From: Stagnihabitans sp038231395
GTDB lineage: Bacteria > Pseudomonadota > Alphaproteobacteria > Rhodobacterales > Rhodobacteraceae
Assembly: GCA_038231395.1 (NCBI GenBank)
Contig: JBBRLL010000012.1
Location: forward strand, 28,413-92,412
Direction of reading: 5' to 3'
Length of the DNA: 64,000 nt
A model generated the notes under the pieces. It was not told the origin of the DNA. It worked only from the letters and a program-made list of their open reading frames with translations, and made no database searches. Each line of letters begins with the position of its first letter. Position 1 is the stretch's first letter. Of this stretch, positions 32,906 to 41,328 are shown in pieces. The position numbers and the translations under genes were made by a program.

Positions 32906-33994
32906 ATGAACACCTTGCCACGCTGGGCCGATGTGGTGCTGGTGCCGCTGATTTGCCTGATCATCGCCTTTGGCTTTTCTGGCCTGTTGATCTGGGGCAT
33001 CGGGCAAGACCCGGCAGAGGCGCTGCGGATCATGGTGCAGGGCTCATTGGGGTCAACCTATGCCTGGGGCTATACGCTTTATTACGCCACCAACTTCATG
33101 TTCACCGGGCTGGCGGTGTCGATCGCGTTTCAGGCCAGCCTGTTCAACATCGGCGGAGAGGGGCAGGCGACGCTCGGCGGCCTTGGCGTGGCACTGTGCT
33201 GTCTGCTGATCCCGTGGCCGCATTGGACGCTGGCGTTGCTGGGCTCCATCGCAGCTTCAGCCCTGTTCGGGGCCGCCTGGGCGTTCATTCCGGCATGGTT
33301 GCAAGCCAAGCGAGGCAGCCATATCGTGATCACCACCATGATGTTCAACTTCATCGCCTCGGCCTTGATGAACTATGTGCTGGTCAACATGTTGCGGCCC
33401 TTGGGCAGCATGGACCCGGCCTCGGCCCGCTTTCCCGCCGTGGTGAACCTGCCCAAACTGGGAGAGATCCTCGGGCTGGTTGGCATCCCGTTTTCCACCA
33501 AAAACCCGGCCAACATCAGCCTGCTGATCGCTTTGGCCGCCGCTGCCGGCGTCTGGGGCCTGATGTGGCACACAAGGTTGGGCTATGCGCTGCGGGCCTT
33601 TGGGAAATCGGAAAAGGCGGCGGTTTACGCGGGGATCAGCCCGGTGAAAATCACGCTGTACGCCTTGGCCTTGTCGGGCGGTCTGTCGGGCATGATGGCG
33701 ATCAACGCAGTTCAGGGCGAGGCGCACCGGCTTTTGCTGAACTCTGTCGAAGGGGCCGGGTTTATCGGGATTGCGGTGGCGCTGATGGGGCGCAACCATC
33801 CGTTCGGCATCGTTCTCGCCTCGATCCTGTTCGGGTTCCTGTATGAGGGTGGGTCGCAACTGGCGCTTGGCACCTCGATCCCGCGTGAGGTGATCACGGT
33901 GTTGCAGGCCTTGGTGATCCTGTTCACCGGGGCGCTGCCCTATATGGTGCAAAGGCCGCTTGAACGGGCGTTTGCGAAATGGGGGGCCAGGTGA
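32906..33994 (+). CDS. nucleoside ABC transporter permease 1
   Basis: A 362-residue membrane protein of the BPD_transp_2 (branched-chain/ribose) permease class. About ten hydrophobic segments are visible, with family pieces ATNFMFTGLAVSIAFQASLF, NIGGEGQATLGGLGVAL and AFGKSEKAAVYAGISPVKI. It pairs with the next permease. It begins one base after the ATPase stop and ends in a TGATG overlap with permease 2. Confidence 0.92.
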   Translation: MNTLPRWADVVLVPLICLIIAFGFSGLLIWGIGQDPAEALRIMVQGSLGSTYAWGYTLYYATNFMFTGLAVSIAFQASLFNIGGEGQATLGGLGVALCCLLIPWPHWTLALLGSIAASALFGAAWAFIPAWLQAKRGSHIVITTMMFNFIASALMNYVLVNMLRPLGSMDPASARFPAVVNLPKLGEILGLVGIPFSTKNPANISLLIALAAAAGVWGLMWHTRLGYALRAFGKSEKAAVYAGISPVKITLYALALSGGLSGMMAINAVQGEAHRLLLNSVEGAGFIGIAVALMGRNHPFGIVLASILFGFLYEGGSQLALGTSIPREVITVLQALVILFTGALPYMVQRPLERAFAKWGAR

Positions 33995-34944
33995 TGGATC
34001 TTGCGGGCATCCTGCAAATTCTGGATTCGACAATCCGGCTGGCGACACCCTTGCTGTTCGCCTGTCTGGCGGGGCTTTATTCCGAACGGGCCGGAGTGTT
34101 CGACATCGGGCTGGAGGGCAAGATGCTGGTGGCGGCGTTTGCGGCCGCTGCGGCGTCTTATGCGACGGGCAGCGTCTGGCTGGGCGTTTTGGCGGGGATT
34201 GGTGCCTCGCTGCTGTTTGCCGCGATCCACGGGTTGGCGAGCATCACCTTCCGGGGCAATCAACTGATCTCTGGCGTGGCGATCAACTTTCTGGCCTCGG
34301 GGCTGACGGTGGTTTTGGGCACCAGTTGGTTCAAGCTGGGCGGGCAAACGCCGACGCTGACGGGCGGCATGCGGTTTGACGACGCCCCACTGATGGGGTT
34401 GCTGCACCTGCCCGCGAACCCTGTGGTGGAACTGATCTTTGGCCATTCCATCCTTGTCTATGTCGCTCTGGCGATGGTGCCGCTGACCTGGTGGGTCCTG
34501 TACCGGACGCGGTTTGGGTTGCGTCTGCGCGCGGTGGGCGAAAATCCGGCGGCGGTTGATACCGCTGGCGTTTCGGTCACCGGCCTGCGTTATGCGGCGG
34601 TGGCGATCACCGGCGTCCTGTGCGGACTGGCCGGGGCCTACATGTCGATGAGCCTTTCCGCAGGGTTTCTAAGAGAAATCACCGCGGGCCGGGGCTATAT
34701 CGCGCTGGCCGCGCTGATCTTTGCCAAGTGGCGGCCGTGGTATGCACTGATGGCGTGCACGTTGTTCGGGCTTCTGGATGCCATCTCCATCCGGTTTCAG
34801 AACATCAATCTGGGCTTTGTCGTCATTCCGGGGCAGTTCACCCAAGCCCTGCCCTATATCCTGACGGTGATCATTCTGGCTGGCTTTGTCGGCAAGGCGA
34901 TCCCGCCGCGCGCCGGAGGAGAAGCCTATGTCAAGGAACGCTGA
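33994..34944 (+). CDS. nucleoside ABC transporter permease 2
   Basis: A 316-residue partner permease with about eight hydrophobic segments. PLLFACLAGLYSERAGVFDI, GLEGKMLVAAFAAAA and LRAVGENPAAVDTAGVSV are characteristic of the second permease of nucleoside systems. I chose the ATG at 33994, which overlaps the stop of permease 1, over an in-frame start five codons earlier. Its last 17 bp overlap the phosphorylase gene. Confidence 0.92.
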   Translation: MDLAGILQILDSTIRLATPLLFACLAGLYSERAGVFDIGLEGKMLVAAFAAAAASYATGSVWLGVLAGIGASLLFAAIHGLASITFRGNQLISGVAINFLASGLTVVLGTSWFKLGGQTPTLTGGMRFDDAPLMGLLHLPANPVVELIFGHSILVYVALAMVPLTWWVLYRTRFGLRLRAVGENPAAVDTAGVSVTGLRYAAVAITGVLCGLAGAYMSMSLSAGFLREITAGRGYIALAALIFAKWRPWYALMACTLFGLLDAISIRFQNINLGFVVIPGQFTQALPYILTVIILAGFVGKAIPPRAGGEAYVKER

Positions 34945-35752
34945 GGCTGCCGTGTTGGAGAGCGTCGCAGTCATACATGCGCGTGCGGGGTCTGGGCCGG
35001 TTCGGATTGCGATGATCCTTGGCTCCGGTCTTGGGCATCTGGCACATGCCGTGGACGGAGTGGCGATACCCTACGCCGATTTGCCGGGCTTTCCGCATGT
35101 ATCGGTTTCGGGGCATAATCCGAGCCTGCATGTTGGCACTTTGGAAGGGGTGCGCGTCGCTATTCTGGGTGCGCGTGAGCATTACTATGAAAAGGGCAAC
35201 CCTGCCGCGATGCGCGGCGCGTTGGAGACGGTGAAGGCGTTGGGCGCGCAAACCGTGATTGCCACCAATGCGGCGGGCAGTATGCGCGAGGATATCCAGC
35301 CCGGCGATCTGATGCTGTTGACCGATCATATCAACTTCTCGGGCCTCAACCCGCTGATCGGTGAACCGACCGATGCGCGGTTTGTGCCGATGCGCGATGC
35401 CCATGATCCCGGCTTGCGGGCGGCGCTGAAGGCTGCGGCACTGGCTGTGGGTGAGCCTTTGGCCGAAGGGGTCTATGCCTGGTACTCCGGTCCGTCTTTT
35501 GAAACCGTCGCCGAAATCCGCGCGATCCGGATTTTGGGCGGCGATGCGGTGGGGATGTCAACCGTGCCAGAGGTGATCCTTGCGCGGTTTCTGGGGCTGA
35601 GGGTGGCCGCAATCTCGTCCATCACCAACATGGCGGCGGGTCTGTCAGACGAGAAGATCAGCCACGAACACACCAAGGCAATGGCACCCTTGGGGGCCGC
35701 AAAACTCGAGCGGATTATTCGTCATTTCCTCAAGGATTATAGGCCTCTGTAA
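34928..35752 (+). CDS. purine nucleoside phosphorylase (trimeric type)
   Basis: A 274-residue enzyme that splits inosine or guanosine with phosphate into base and ribose-1-phosphate. ILGSGLGHLAHAVDG, the phosphate-binding GAREHYYEKG and TNAAGSMREDIQPGDLMLLTD are visible, as are the purine-site AWYSGPSFETVAEIR and GMSTVPEVILAR, as in PunA/trimeric PNP. GGAGGAG lies about six bases before the ATG at 34928. As the last gene of the nucleoside import operon it would process the imported substrate. Confidence 0.94.
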   Translation: MSRNAEAAVLESVAVIHARAGSGPVRIAMILGSGLGHLAHAVDGVAIPYADLPGFPHVSVSGHNPSLHVGTLEGVRVAILGAREHYYEKGNPAAMRGALETVKALGAQTVIATNAAGSMREDIQPGDLMLLTDHINFSGLNPLIGEPTDARFVPMRDAHDPGLRAALKAAALAVGEPLAEGVYAWYSGPSFETVAEIRAIRILGGDAVGMSTVPEVILARFLGLRVAAISSITNMAAGLSDEKISHEHTKAMAPLGAAKLERIIRHFLKDYRPL

Positions 35753-35897
35753 GGTTCCGCCGAGGTCTTTCTGTGGGGTATTTCTGCCCGAATTGCGATC
35801 ATGTGATGCAAGTGCCGCCGGACCCGGTCAGAAGCGTTTGACTTGGGGTTGAAAGCCGCGCAACGCTGAGGAAAACAAGCCTCCCGAGCAAATCCCG

Positions 35898-36809
35898 ATG
35901 CAGATCTACCTTCCCATTGCCGAAGTCTCGGTCAACGTCTTTGTCCTTTTGGGGCTTGGCGGTCTGGTGGGCTTTTTGTCGGGCATGTTCGGCGTGGGCG
36001 GCGGGTTTCTGATCACCCCCCTTTTGATGCTGATCGGCGTCCCTTCGGGAGTTGCGGTGGCGACTGGGGCCAATCAGGTCGTCGCCTCTTCGATTTCCGG
36101 CGTGTTGGCGCAGTTCAAGCGGCGGGCGGTGGATGTGCCGATGGGCGGCGTTCTGACGGTGGGCGGGTTGGCAGGCTCTACCATCGGTGGCGCGGTGTTC
36201 AACCTGATGAGCAGGCTGGGCCAGACCGATCTCTTTGTGCAGCTGTCCTACGTGCTGTTTTTGGGACTGATTGGCGGGATGATGCTGGTGGAAAGCATCA
36301 ACGCCCTGCGCCGCAAGGACAAGGCTTTGATCCGGCGCAGCCACGTGCATTCTTGGGTTCACAAGATGCCGTTGAAGATGAAGTTCCGGGCGTCGGGGCT
36401 TTATATCTCGGTGATCCCGCCGCTGTTGGTCGGCTGCGCTGTCGGGTTTTTGAGTGCCATCATGGGCGTCGGCGGTGGCTTTGTCATGGTGCCCGCCATG
36501 ATCTACCTGCTGGGGATGCCGACCAAGGTGGTGGTGGGAACCTCGTTGTTCCAGATCACCTTTGTGACGGCTTACACCACGCTGGTGCATGCGGTGACCC
36601 ACCACACGGTCGATATGATGCTGGCGCTTTTGCTGATCATCGGCGGGGTGATCGGGGCGCAGTTTGGCGCAAGGTTCGGCGTGCGGCTGAAGGCAGAGCA
36701 GTTGCGGATATTGCTGTCTTTGCTGGTCTTGCTGGTGGCGGGCAAGATTGCCTATGACCTTTTGGCCACCCCGGCAGAGCTGTTCTCGATCTCCGTGGTG
36801 AAGCCGTGA
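35898..36809 (+). CDS. TSUP family (TauE/SafE) membrane transporter
   Basis: A 303-residue protein with about eight hydrophobic helices. The two internal repeats are visible as GFLSGMFGVGGGFLITPLLM and GFLSAIMGVGGGFVMVPAMI, the classic TSUP duplication. The family exports or imports sulfur compounds such as sulfite, sulfoacetate or taurine-derived anions. It is translationally coupled (GTGA) to the TIGR02186-like gene, a pairing seen in many alphaproteobacteria. The actual substrate is unknown. Confidence 0.88.
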   Translation: MQIYLPIAEVSVNVFVLLGLGGLVGFLSGMFGVGGGFLITPLLMLIGVPSGVAVATGANQVVASSISGVLAQFKRRAVDVPMGGVLTVGGLAGSTIGGAVFNLMSRLGQTDLFVQLSYVLFLGLIGGMMLVESINALRRKDKALIRRSHVHSWVHKMPLKMKFRASGLYISVIPPLLVGCAVGFLSAIMGVGGGFVMVPAMIYLLGMPTKVVVGTSLFQITFVTAYTTLVHAVTHHTVDMMLALLLIIGGVIGAQFGARFGVRLKAEQLRILLSLLVLLVAGKIAYDLLATPAELFSISVVKP

Positions 36810-37639
36810 TCCGAGGCCTGCTGAGCCTGCTGGTGATGTCCCTGCTGCTGACAGTAGGACCGGCACAGGCAGAGGTGCCAGTTGTGACCGAAAAGCCAGT
36901 ATCGCGCGAAACGCAAGTTCTGGCCGACAAGGCGAGCAAGCCCGAAGAAATCGTCTCGGGCGTCAGTCAGTCCGGCGTGTCGATCACCACCAGCTTCGAC
37001 GGCGCCTCGATCCTGATTTATGGCGCTGCGCTGCGAGAAGCGCCACCACCGGACTGGCCGCTGTTGCAGGTGATCATCACGGTCGCGGGGCCGGACAGCC
37101 CGCTGGTCGTGCGCAAGAAAGAGTGGGTGGCAGGCATCTGGCTGAACCGGGGTGAGGTGCAGGTGGCGTCTGCCCCCAGCTTTTACGCCGTGGCCACGAC
37201 CGGCGATCTGACCGATATTCTGGCCCCGGAGGAGGACGCGACCTACCACGTCTCTATCCCCACAACGATCAGGGCGGTTGGCGGGGCGGCCGACCAAGCT
37301 GATTACATCACGGCTTTGCAGCGCATCAAAGCGGCGTCAAAATCCTACGTCCTGGCGCGCGACACTGTGCTTTTGCTGCGGCAATCGCTGTTTCGCACCG
37401 AAGTCAGCCTGCCCGCCAATCTGGTCGAGGGCACCTACAAGGTGCGCATCTTCCTCACCCGGGGCGGCAAGGTGGTGGACACACAGGACAGCCAGATCGA
37501 GGTGCACAAAGCCGGGCTGGAGCGGGAGCTTTACAACCTCGCCATGCAGCAACCCCTCGCATATGGGGTCCTGTCGCTGTTGTTGGCAATGGTCGCGGGC
37601 TGGGGCGCGTCAGAGCTGTTCAAGCGGCTGCGGTTCTAG
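36806..37639 (+). CDS. TIGR02186 family membrane-anchored periplasmic protein
   Basis: A 277-residue protein with a signal peptide (LLSLLVMSLLLTVGPAQA, cleavage near residue 22), a large extracytoplasmic region and one C-terminal helix (YGVLSLLLAMVAGWGASELF) with a short basic tail. SITTSFDGASILIYGAALRE and VVRKKEWVAGIWLNR fit the TIGR02186 family, which lacks a known function. Coupling to a TSUP transporter suggests an accessory or substrate-handling role on the periplasmic side. The start is GTG at 36806. It converges on the MATE gene, and the two stop codons share the four bases CTAG. Confidence 0.85.
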   Translation: MIRGLLSLLVMSLLLTVGPAQAEVPVVTEKPVSRETQVLADKASKPEEIVSGVSQSGVSITTSFDGASILIYGAALREAPPPDWPLLQVIITVAGPDSPLVVRKKEWVAGIWLNRGEVQVASAPSFYAVATTGDLTDILAPEEDATYHVSIPTTIRAVGGAADQADYITALQRIKAASKSYVLARDTVLLLRQSLFRTEVSLPANLVEGTYKVRIFLTRGGKVVDTQDSQIEVHKAGLERELYNLAMQQPLAYGVLSLLLAMVAGWGASELFKRLRF

Positions 37640-38958
37640 GCGCTGGTGGCCCGGGCAAGCACGCTGGGGAACGCGCGGTTCAGGGTCAGCCCCCGCGCGG
37701 CGTTCATCAGCATCAGCGCGGCCCACAGCCCCTGATTGCCAAAAGCGGGCACCAGAATTGCCAGTGAGGCTACGTAAAGGCAGGCGACCAAGATTGCGGC
37801 GTTGCGCATCGCCCCGGTCATCAGGGCACCGATGAAGATGCCGTCGTAAATCCAGCAGCAGGTGCTGATCAGCGGGGCAGCAATCAGCCACGGCAGCAGG
37901 GCAAGCGCCTGCGCCTGCACGTCGGTCGCGTTGGTCATCCAGTGGATGGCGACGTATCCGCCAATTGCAAAGGTCAGGGACAACAGGGCAGCGCCAGCGT
38001 AGCCCCATTGCATCGCCATACGGGCAGCGCGGCGCACGGCACCCGCGTCTTTGGCACCTATTGCCTGCCCAACCAAAGTTTCGGCGGCAAAAGCGAAGCC
38101 ATCCAGCGCAAAGGCCATAATCCCGAGAAATTGCAACAGGATGGCATTGGCCGCAAGAGCGGTGTCCCCGAACCTTGCGCCAAGGAAAACGAAGGCCGTG
38201 AAGGACAGTTGCAGGATGACGGTACGGATCAGGATGTCGCGGCTGGCCGAAAAGGTGCGGCGCAACGCCTCGGGGTTGATCAGGCTGCGCAAGGTGGCAC
38301 GGTAGGGGGCGATGCGGATCGGAGCCAAGGCCTCGCGCGCGAGGTAAAGGCCAAGGGCAAGGCCGGTCAGCTCTGCGATCAGGCTTGCGGTGGCAACGCC
38401 GGCAACCCCGTAGCCAAGGACAACCGCGAAAAGAATGTCCAGCGTGATGTTCAGACCGTTTTGCCACAGTTGCAGCACCAGAATTGCGCGGGTGCGTTCG
38501 GTCCCCACGAAATAGCCGGTCAGCGCGTACAGGCCGATGGTGGCGGGGGCGGCCCAGATGCGGATGTTCAGGAAGATGCGCGCCATCCCCTCGACCTCGG
38601 GCGAGGCGGGGGCGATGCGGAACGCCAGGTTGAAAAGCCACGGGTGCAGGCCGATCAGGGCCAAGCCAGCGATGATGCCGATTGAAAGAGCCCGCAGAAA
38701 GGTGGCGGAAAGCTCGCACGTGTCGACTGCGCCTTTGGATTGGGCGGCAAGGCCGGACGTGCTCATCCGCAGGAACCCGAAGGCCCAATACAGGGTGGAA
38801 AGAATCGCCGCCCCAAGCCCTACAGCGCCAATCGGGGCCGCCTGCCCCAGATGGCCGACAACCGCCGTATCAACGGCGCCCAAAAGCGGGACAGTGGCAT
38901 TGGCCAGCACGATGGGAAGGGCGATTGTCAGAATGCGCCGATGGCTGAGAATCGTCAC
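37636..38958 (-). CDS. MATE family efflux transporter (DinF-like)
   Basis: A 440-residue protein with about twelve hydrophobic helices arranged in two homologous halves. IALPIVLANATVPLLGAVDT with AVVGHLG at the start and FALDGFAFAAETLVGQAIGA at the start of the second half are DinF-branch MATE features. Such transporters export drugs or other organic cations using sodium or protons. The gene stands alone. Its stop overlaps that of the convergent TIGR02186-like gene. Confidence 0.9.
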   Translation of the reverse strand: MTILSHRRILTIALPIVLANATVPLLGAVDTAVVGHLGQAAPIGAVGLGAAILSTLYWAFGFLRMSTSGLAAQSKGAVDTCELSATFLRALSIGIIAGLALIGLHPWLFNLAFRIAPASPEVEGMARIFLNIRIWAAPATIGLYALTGYFVGTERTRAILVLQLWQNGLNITLDILFAVVLGYGVAGVATASLIAELTGLALGLYLAREALAPIRIAPYRATLRSLINPEALRRTFSASRDILIRTVILQLSFTAFVFLGARFGDTALAANAILLQFLGIMAFALDGFAFAAETLVGQAIGAKDAGAVRRAARMAMQWGYAGAALLSLTFAIGGYVAIHWMTNATDVQAQALALLPWLIAAPLISTCCWIYDGIFIGALMTGAMRNAAILVACLYVASLAILVPAFGNQGLWAALMLMNAARGLTLNRAFPSVLARATSA

Positions 38959-39057
38959 GATGCGATGCCTGAAGGGCTGTCCGGAAAACAGAACCGCGGT
39001 GTTCCCGGTCCGTTACACCGACAGGAGGAGCCTGTTTGCGCCAAACGTCACCCTCCT

Positions 39058-39627
39058 CTAGACTTCCGGCATCAGGAAATGCGCCGTGGCTTGGGCGAAG
39101 GGTTTGGCCCGGTTGTCTTGCCACGCCTCTACTTGCACGGTGGCATAGCGGCGGCCTTTGCGGGTGACTTTGGCGCGGGCATAGGCGTCACGTGGCAGCC
39201 CGGAGCGCAGAAAATCAACAGTGAAGGTGATGGTTTTGGGCAATACCGGGAAGGTTGAGGCCGGGAAGGTTGAGGCCGGGAGGGTTGAGACCGGGAAAGT
39301 CTCGGGCGGGTAAATCTGGGGCGGCGAAGTCTCGGCGGCGGGGTCGATGCGGCCTTGCTCCATATCCTCCCACAGCGTGGTCCAGGCCAGTTCAATGATC
39401 GCCGTCACTTCCAGAAATGCCGCAGTGGCACCGCCGTGCAGTGCCGGAATTGCCGGATTGCCGATCAGTGAGGGGTGAAACGGCAGGATTGCCGTCAACT
39501 CATCCCCCCGCCGATCAAACCGGGCGCCAAGGAAGTTGATGTAGGGCACCCCGGCCACAAGGCGGGCGAGTGCAGATTCCCGGCGCGATTTGACGACCTC
39601 AACCGGTTCTGGCGGGCGGCGTATCAC
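39058..39627 (-). CDS. PaaI-type hotdog thioesterase with repeat-derived Pro/Thr insert
   Basis: A 189-residue hotdog-fold protein. The catalytic loop reads PAIPALHGGATAAFLEVTAI and the later strands TFTVDFLRSGLPRDAYARAK and GRRYATVQVEAW. Between them lies an insert, YPPETFPVSTLPASTFPAST, produced by tandem 15-bp repeats. Family members hydrolyse acyl- or aryl-CoA thioesters. The start is the GTG at 39627, which overlaps the stop of the upstream thioesterase gene (GTGA). The two genes are probably an old duplication with a shared role. Confidence 0.82.
   Translation of the reverse strand: MIRRPPEPVEVVKSRRESALARLVAGVPYINFLGARFDRRGDELTAILPFHPSLIGNPAIPALHGGATAAFLEVTAIIELAWTTLWEDMEQGRIDPAAETSPPQIYPPETFPVSTLPASTFPASTFPVLPKTITFTVDFLRSGLPRDAYARAKVTRKGRRYATVQVEAWQDNRAKPFAQATAHFLMPEV
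39246..39305. repeat. tandem 15-bp repeats inside a thioesterase gene
   Basis: CCGGGAAGGTTGAGG occurs at 39246 and 39261 exactly, and as variants at 39276 and 39291. On the minus strand the units encode a TFPAS/TFPVS pentapeptide repeat. Fifteen bases keep the reading frame, so copy number can change without breaking the gene. Confidence 0.8.
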
Positions 39628-40064
39628 GGCACGCCCTCGGTTTGCGGGGCACGCTCCAGCGTAAAGGTGCCGGTGCCCATGGCGACCGGGCGCGCCTCGT
39701 CCGCATCCGTCGCTGTCACGCGGATGAAAGCCACAGTGCGGGTGACATGGTGGCAGATGGCGCGGGCAGTGATGGCCTGACCGGGCGTGGCGGGGCGCAT
39801 GTAGTCGATCCGCAGGTCCAGCGTTGCTGTTGAAGCACTTGCCGCCGGGTGGCACATGACGGATGCGCCAGAGGCGGTGTCCATCAGCGCCGAGATCGCA
39901 CCGCCGTGCAGCACTCCCGTCGCTGGATCGCCGATCAGGCGGGTGTCATAGGGCATCATGATGGTGGCACGGCCCTCCCCCATCTCCACCAGCTGCATGC
40001 CAAGGCTGTGTGCGTGCGGCAAGGTCAGCATGAAGGCCTTGGCATCGGAAAAGCTTCTGGGCAT
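39624..40064 (-). CDS. PaaI family thioesterase
   Basis: A 146-residue hotdog-fold protein with the catalytic-loop signature ATGVLHGGAISALMDTASGA and the following strand ATLDLRIDYMRPATPGQAIT. These act on phenylacetyl-CoA-like or medium-chain acyl-CoA thioesters. It is divergent from the first MerR gene by 105 bp and upstream of a second, overlapping thioesterase gene. The nearby beta-oxidation cluster suggests it may recycle CoA from dead-end acyl-CoAs. Confidence 0.88.
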   Translation of the reverse strand: MPRSFSDAKAFMLTLPHAHSLGMQLVEMGEGRATIMMPYDTRLIGDPATGVLHGGAISALMDTASGASVMCHPAASASTATLDLRIDYMRPATPGQAITARAICHHVTRTVAFIRVTATDADEARPVAMGTGTFTLERAPQTEGVP

Positions 40065-40137
40065 GGCAGACTCCTTGCGATGTATTCTGTCTGCTGGCCA
40101 CGCAGGTGCAAGCGGAAATGTTGCAAAAAGAGCAAGT

Positions 40138-40151
40138 TTACCTTAGGGTAA
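40138..40151. promoter_or_regulatory. dyad in the divergent region before the first MerR gene
   Basis: TTACC-TTAG-GGTAA is a 5-bp inverted repeat 18 bp before the GTG start of the MerR gene, overlapping its probable promoter and facing the thioesterase pair. Autoregulation by the MerR protein is the natural reading, as MerR proteins bind dyads in their own promoter regions. It differs from the dyad before the second MerR gene. Confidence 0.35.
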
Positions 40152-40169
40152 GCGCAACTGGAGGCTGCA

Positions 40170-40529
40170 GTGAACGACACACGATTGGGCTTCAAGGACA
40201 TGTGCGCCAAGTTTGAGGTGACGGCACGCACGTTGCGCTACTACGAGTCCATTGAACTGCTGGACCCCGAAAAGGTTGGCCGTGCGCGGTTTTATGGCCC
40301 GCGTGAAGTGGCGCGGATGGTGCTGATCCTGCGCGGACGACGCTTTGGATTCTCCTTGGAAGAAATCCGCCAATGGCTGCTTTTGTACAGCCAGAAAGGC
40401 ACGGCGGCACAGCAGGAAGCCTGGGTCGCCATGGCCGACCGGCAGTTGGTCGTCCTGCAACGGCAGCGCTCCGAACTGGATGAGACGATTGCCGACCTGC
40501 GGACCCTGCGCGATGAGGTGATCACTTAA
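40170..40529 (+). CDS. MerR family transcriptional regulator (first copy)
   Basis: A 119-residue MerR protein. The N-terminal winged helix reads FKDMCAKFEVTARTLRYYES, and RFYGPREVARMVLILRGRRF is the second wing helix. A coiled-coil dimer helix (QLVVLQRQRSELDETIADLR) follows. No cysteine cluster for metal binding is present. A GGAGG six bases before the GTG supports this start. It resembles the second MerR protein encoded 400 bp downstream throughout the DNA-binding part, so the two are paralogues; regulators of this type often control acyl-CoA degradation genes. Confidence 0.85.
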   Translation: MNDTRLGFKDMCAKFEVTARTLRYYESIELLDPEKVGRARFYGPREVARMVLILRGRRFGFSLEEIRQWLLLYSQKGTAAQQEAWVAMADRQLVVLQRQRSELDETIADLRTLRDEVIT

Positions 40530-40929
40530 CCTTGCCGGATGGTTCACGGATTTTGTCCCATGATTTTCGGAAACGTTGAGCGAGAGTGCAATTTTGAGGG
40601 GATAGCAGTGGGCCAGAGCCTCCCGCAAGCCTCAGCAATGTTCCCGTTGCCAACGGATCACCCGGCAAAATCCGGAATGGCGGGATCAAGGATGTTCCGC
40701 TTTGAAACGTTGGGGTTTGCCCTGCTTCATATCCCGCTTGTCGGGTTATTGACGGGCCACGGCGCAGGTGACCACCCGGCGGCAGATCGAAACGCCAGAC
40801 GCCCCTTGTAAAGATCGCCCCTGAATTGACGCAACGTTACGTTGACGTTAACGTCAAGTTAACTATCCCTTGCGCAAGGTTGGGGTCATTTTAGGGAAAC
40901 CGTCCCCTAAACCATCCTGCGGCAGGTCG
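40530..40929. other. 400-bp intergenic region between the two MerR genes
   Basis: No coding sequence is convincing here. A 90-codon open frame at 40539-40811 has neither a ribosome site nor a recognisable domain. The only clear signal is the palindrome at 40842-40857 near the right end. The region may be the remains of a gene lost between the two regulators. Confidence 0.5.
40842..40857. promoter_or_regulatory. perfect 16-bp palindrome before the beta-oxidation regulator
   Basis: TTGACGTTAACGTCAA is fully self-complementary, 72 bp upstream of the second MerR gene. It is flanked by further related steps (AACGTTACG before, GTTAAC after). It is the probable operator of the MerR protein and hence of the downstream acyl-CoA degradation genes. 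MerR-type regulators of branched-chain and fatty acid catabolism in proteobacteria (LiuR type) bind comparable ACGT-containing palindromes, as I recall. Confidence 0.55.
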
Positions 40930-41319
40930 ATGACTGACACCCTATCCATCCGTGAAATGTGCGACGCCTTCGAGGTTACCCCTCGCACTTTGCGGTTTTA
41001 CGAACAAAAAGAGTTGCTTACGCCGCTTCGGCAGGGCGTGCACCGGCTTTACACCAAGCGTTGTCGCGCGCGGCTGACCCTGATTTTGCGTGGCAAACGG
41101 TTCGGCTTTTCGTTGGAAGACATTCGCCAGCTGTTGGGGATGTATGACCGCGACGGGTCCAATCACGAACAACTGGTCCGGACCTATGATCTGGCCATTG
41201 ACCGTCTGCACCAGATGGAGACGCAGCGGCATGAACTGAGCGCTGCGATCGACGAATTGAAACTCCAGATCGCGCAGGGGGCTGCGATGATCGCGGCCTT
41301 CCAACGTGCGGCTGAATAG
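40930..41319 (+). CDS. MerR family regulator of the acyl-CoA degradation cluster
   Basis: A 129-residue MerR protein with IREMCDAFEVTPRTLRFYEQ as the DNA-binding helix-turn-helix, a second wing LYTKRCRARLTLILRGKRFG and a long dimerisation helix (LAIDRLHQMETQRHELSAAI). The ATG at 40930 follows AGG closely; an upstream start would add 20 unlikely residues. It lies nine bases before the acyl-CoA dehydrogenase gene and is presumably co-transcribed with it. Repression or activation by an acyl-CoA through the upstream palindrome is inferred. Confidence 0.87.
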   Translation: MTDTLSIREMCDAFEVTPRTLRFYEQKELLTPLRQGVHRLYTKRCRARLTLILRGKRFGFSLEDIRQLLGMYDRDGSNHEQLVRTYDLAIDRLHQMETQRHELSAAIDELKLQIAQGAAMIAAFQRAAE

Positions 41320-41328
41320 GGGATTGCG

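Noticed and set aside
40539..40811. 90-codon frame between the two MerR genes
   Set aside because: No ribosome site, no known domain, composition typical of random frames in GC-rich DNA.
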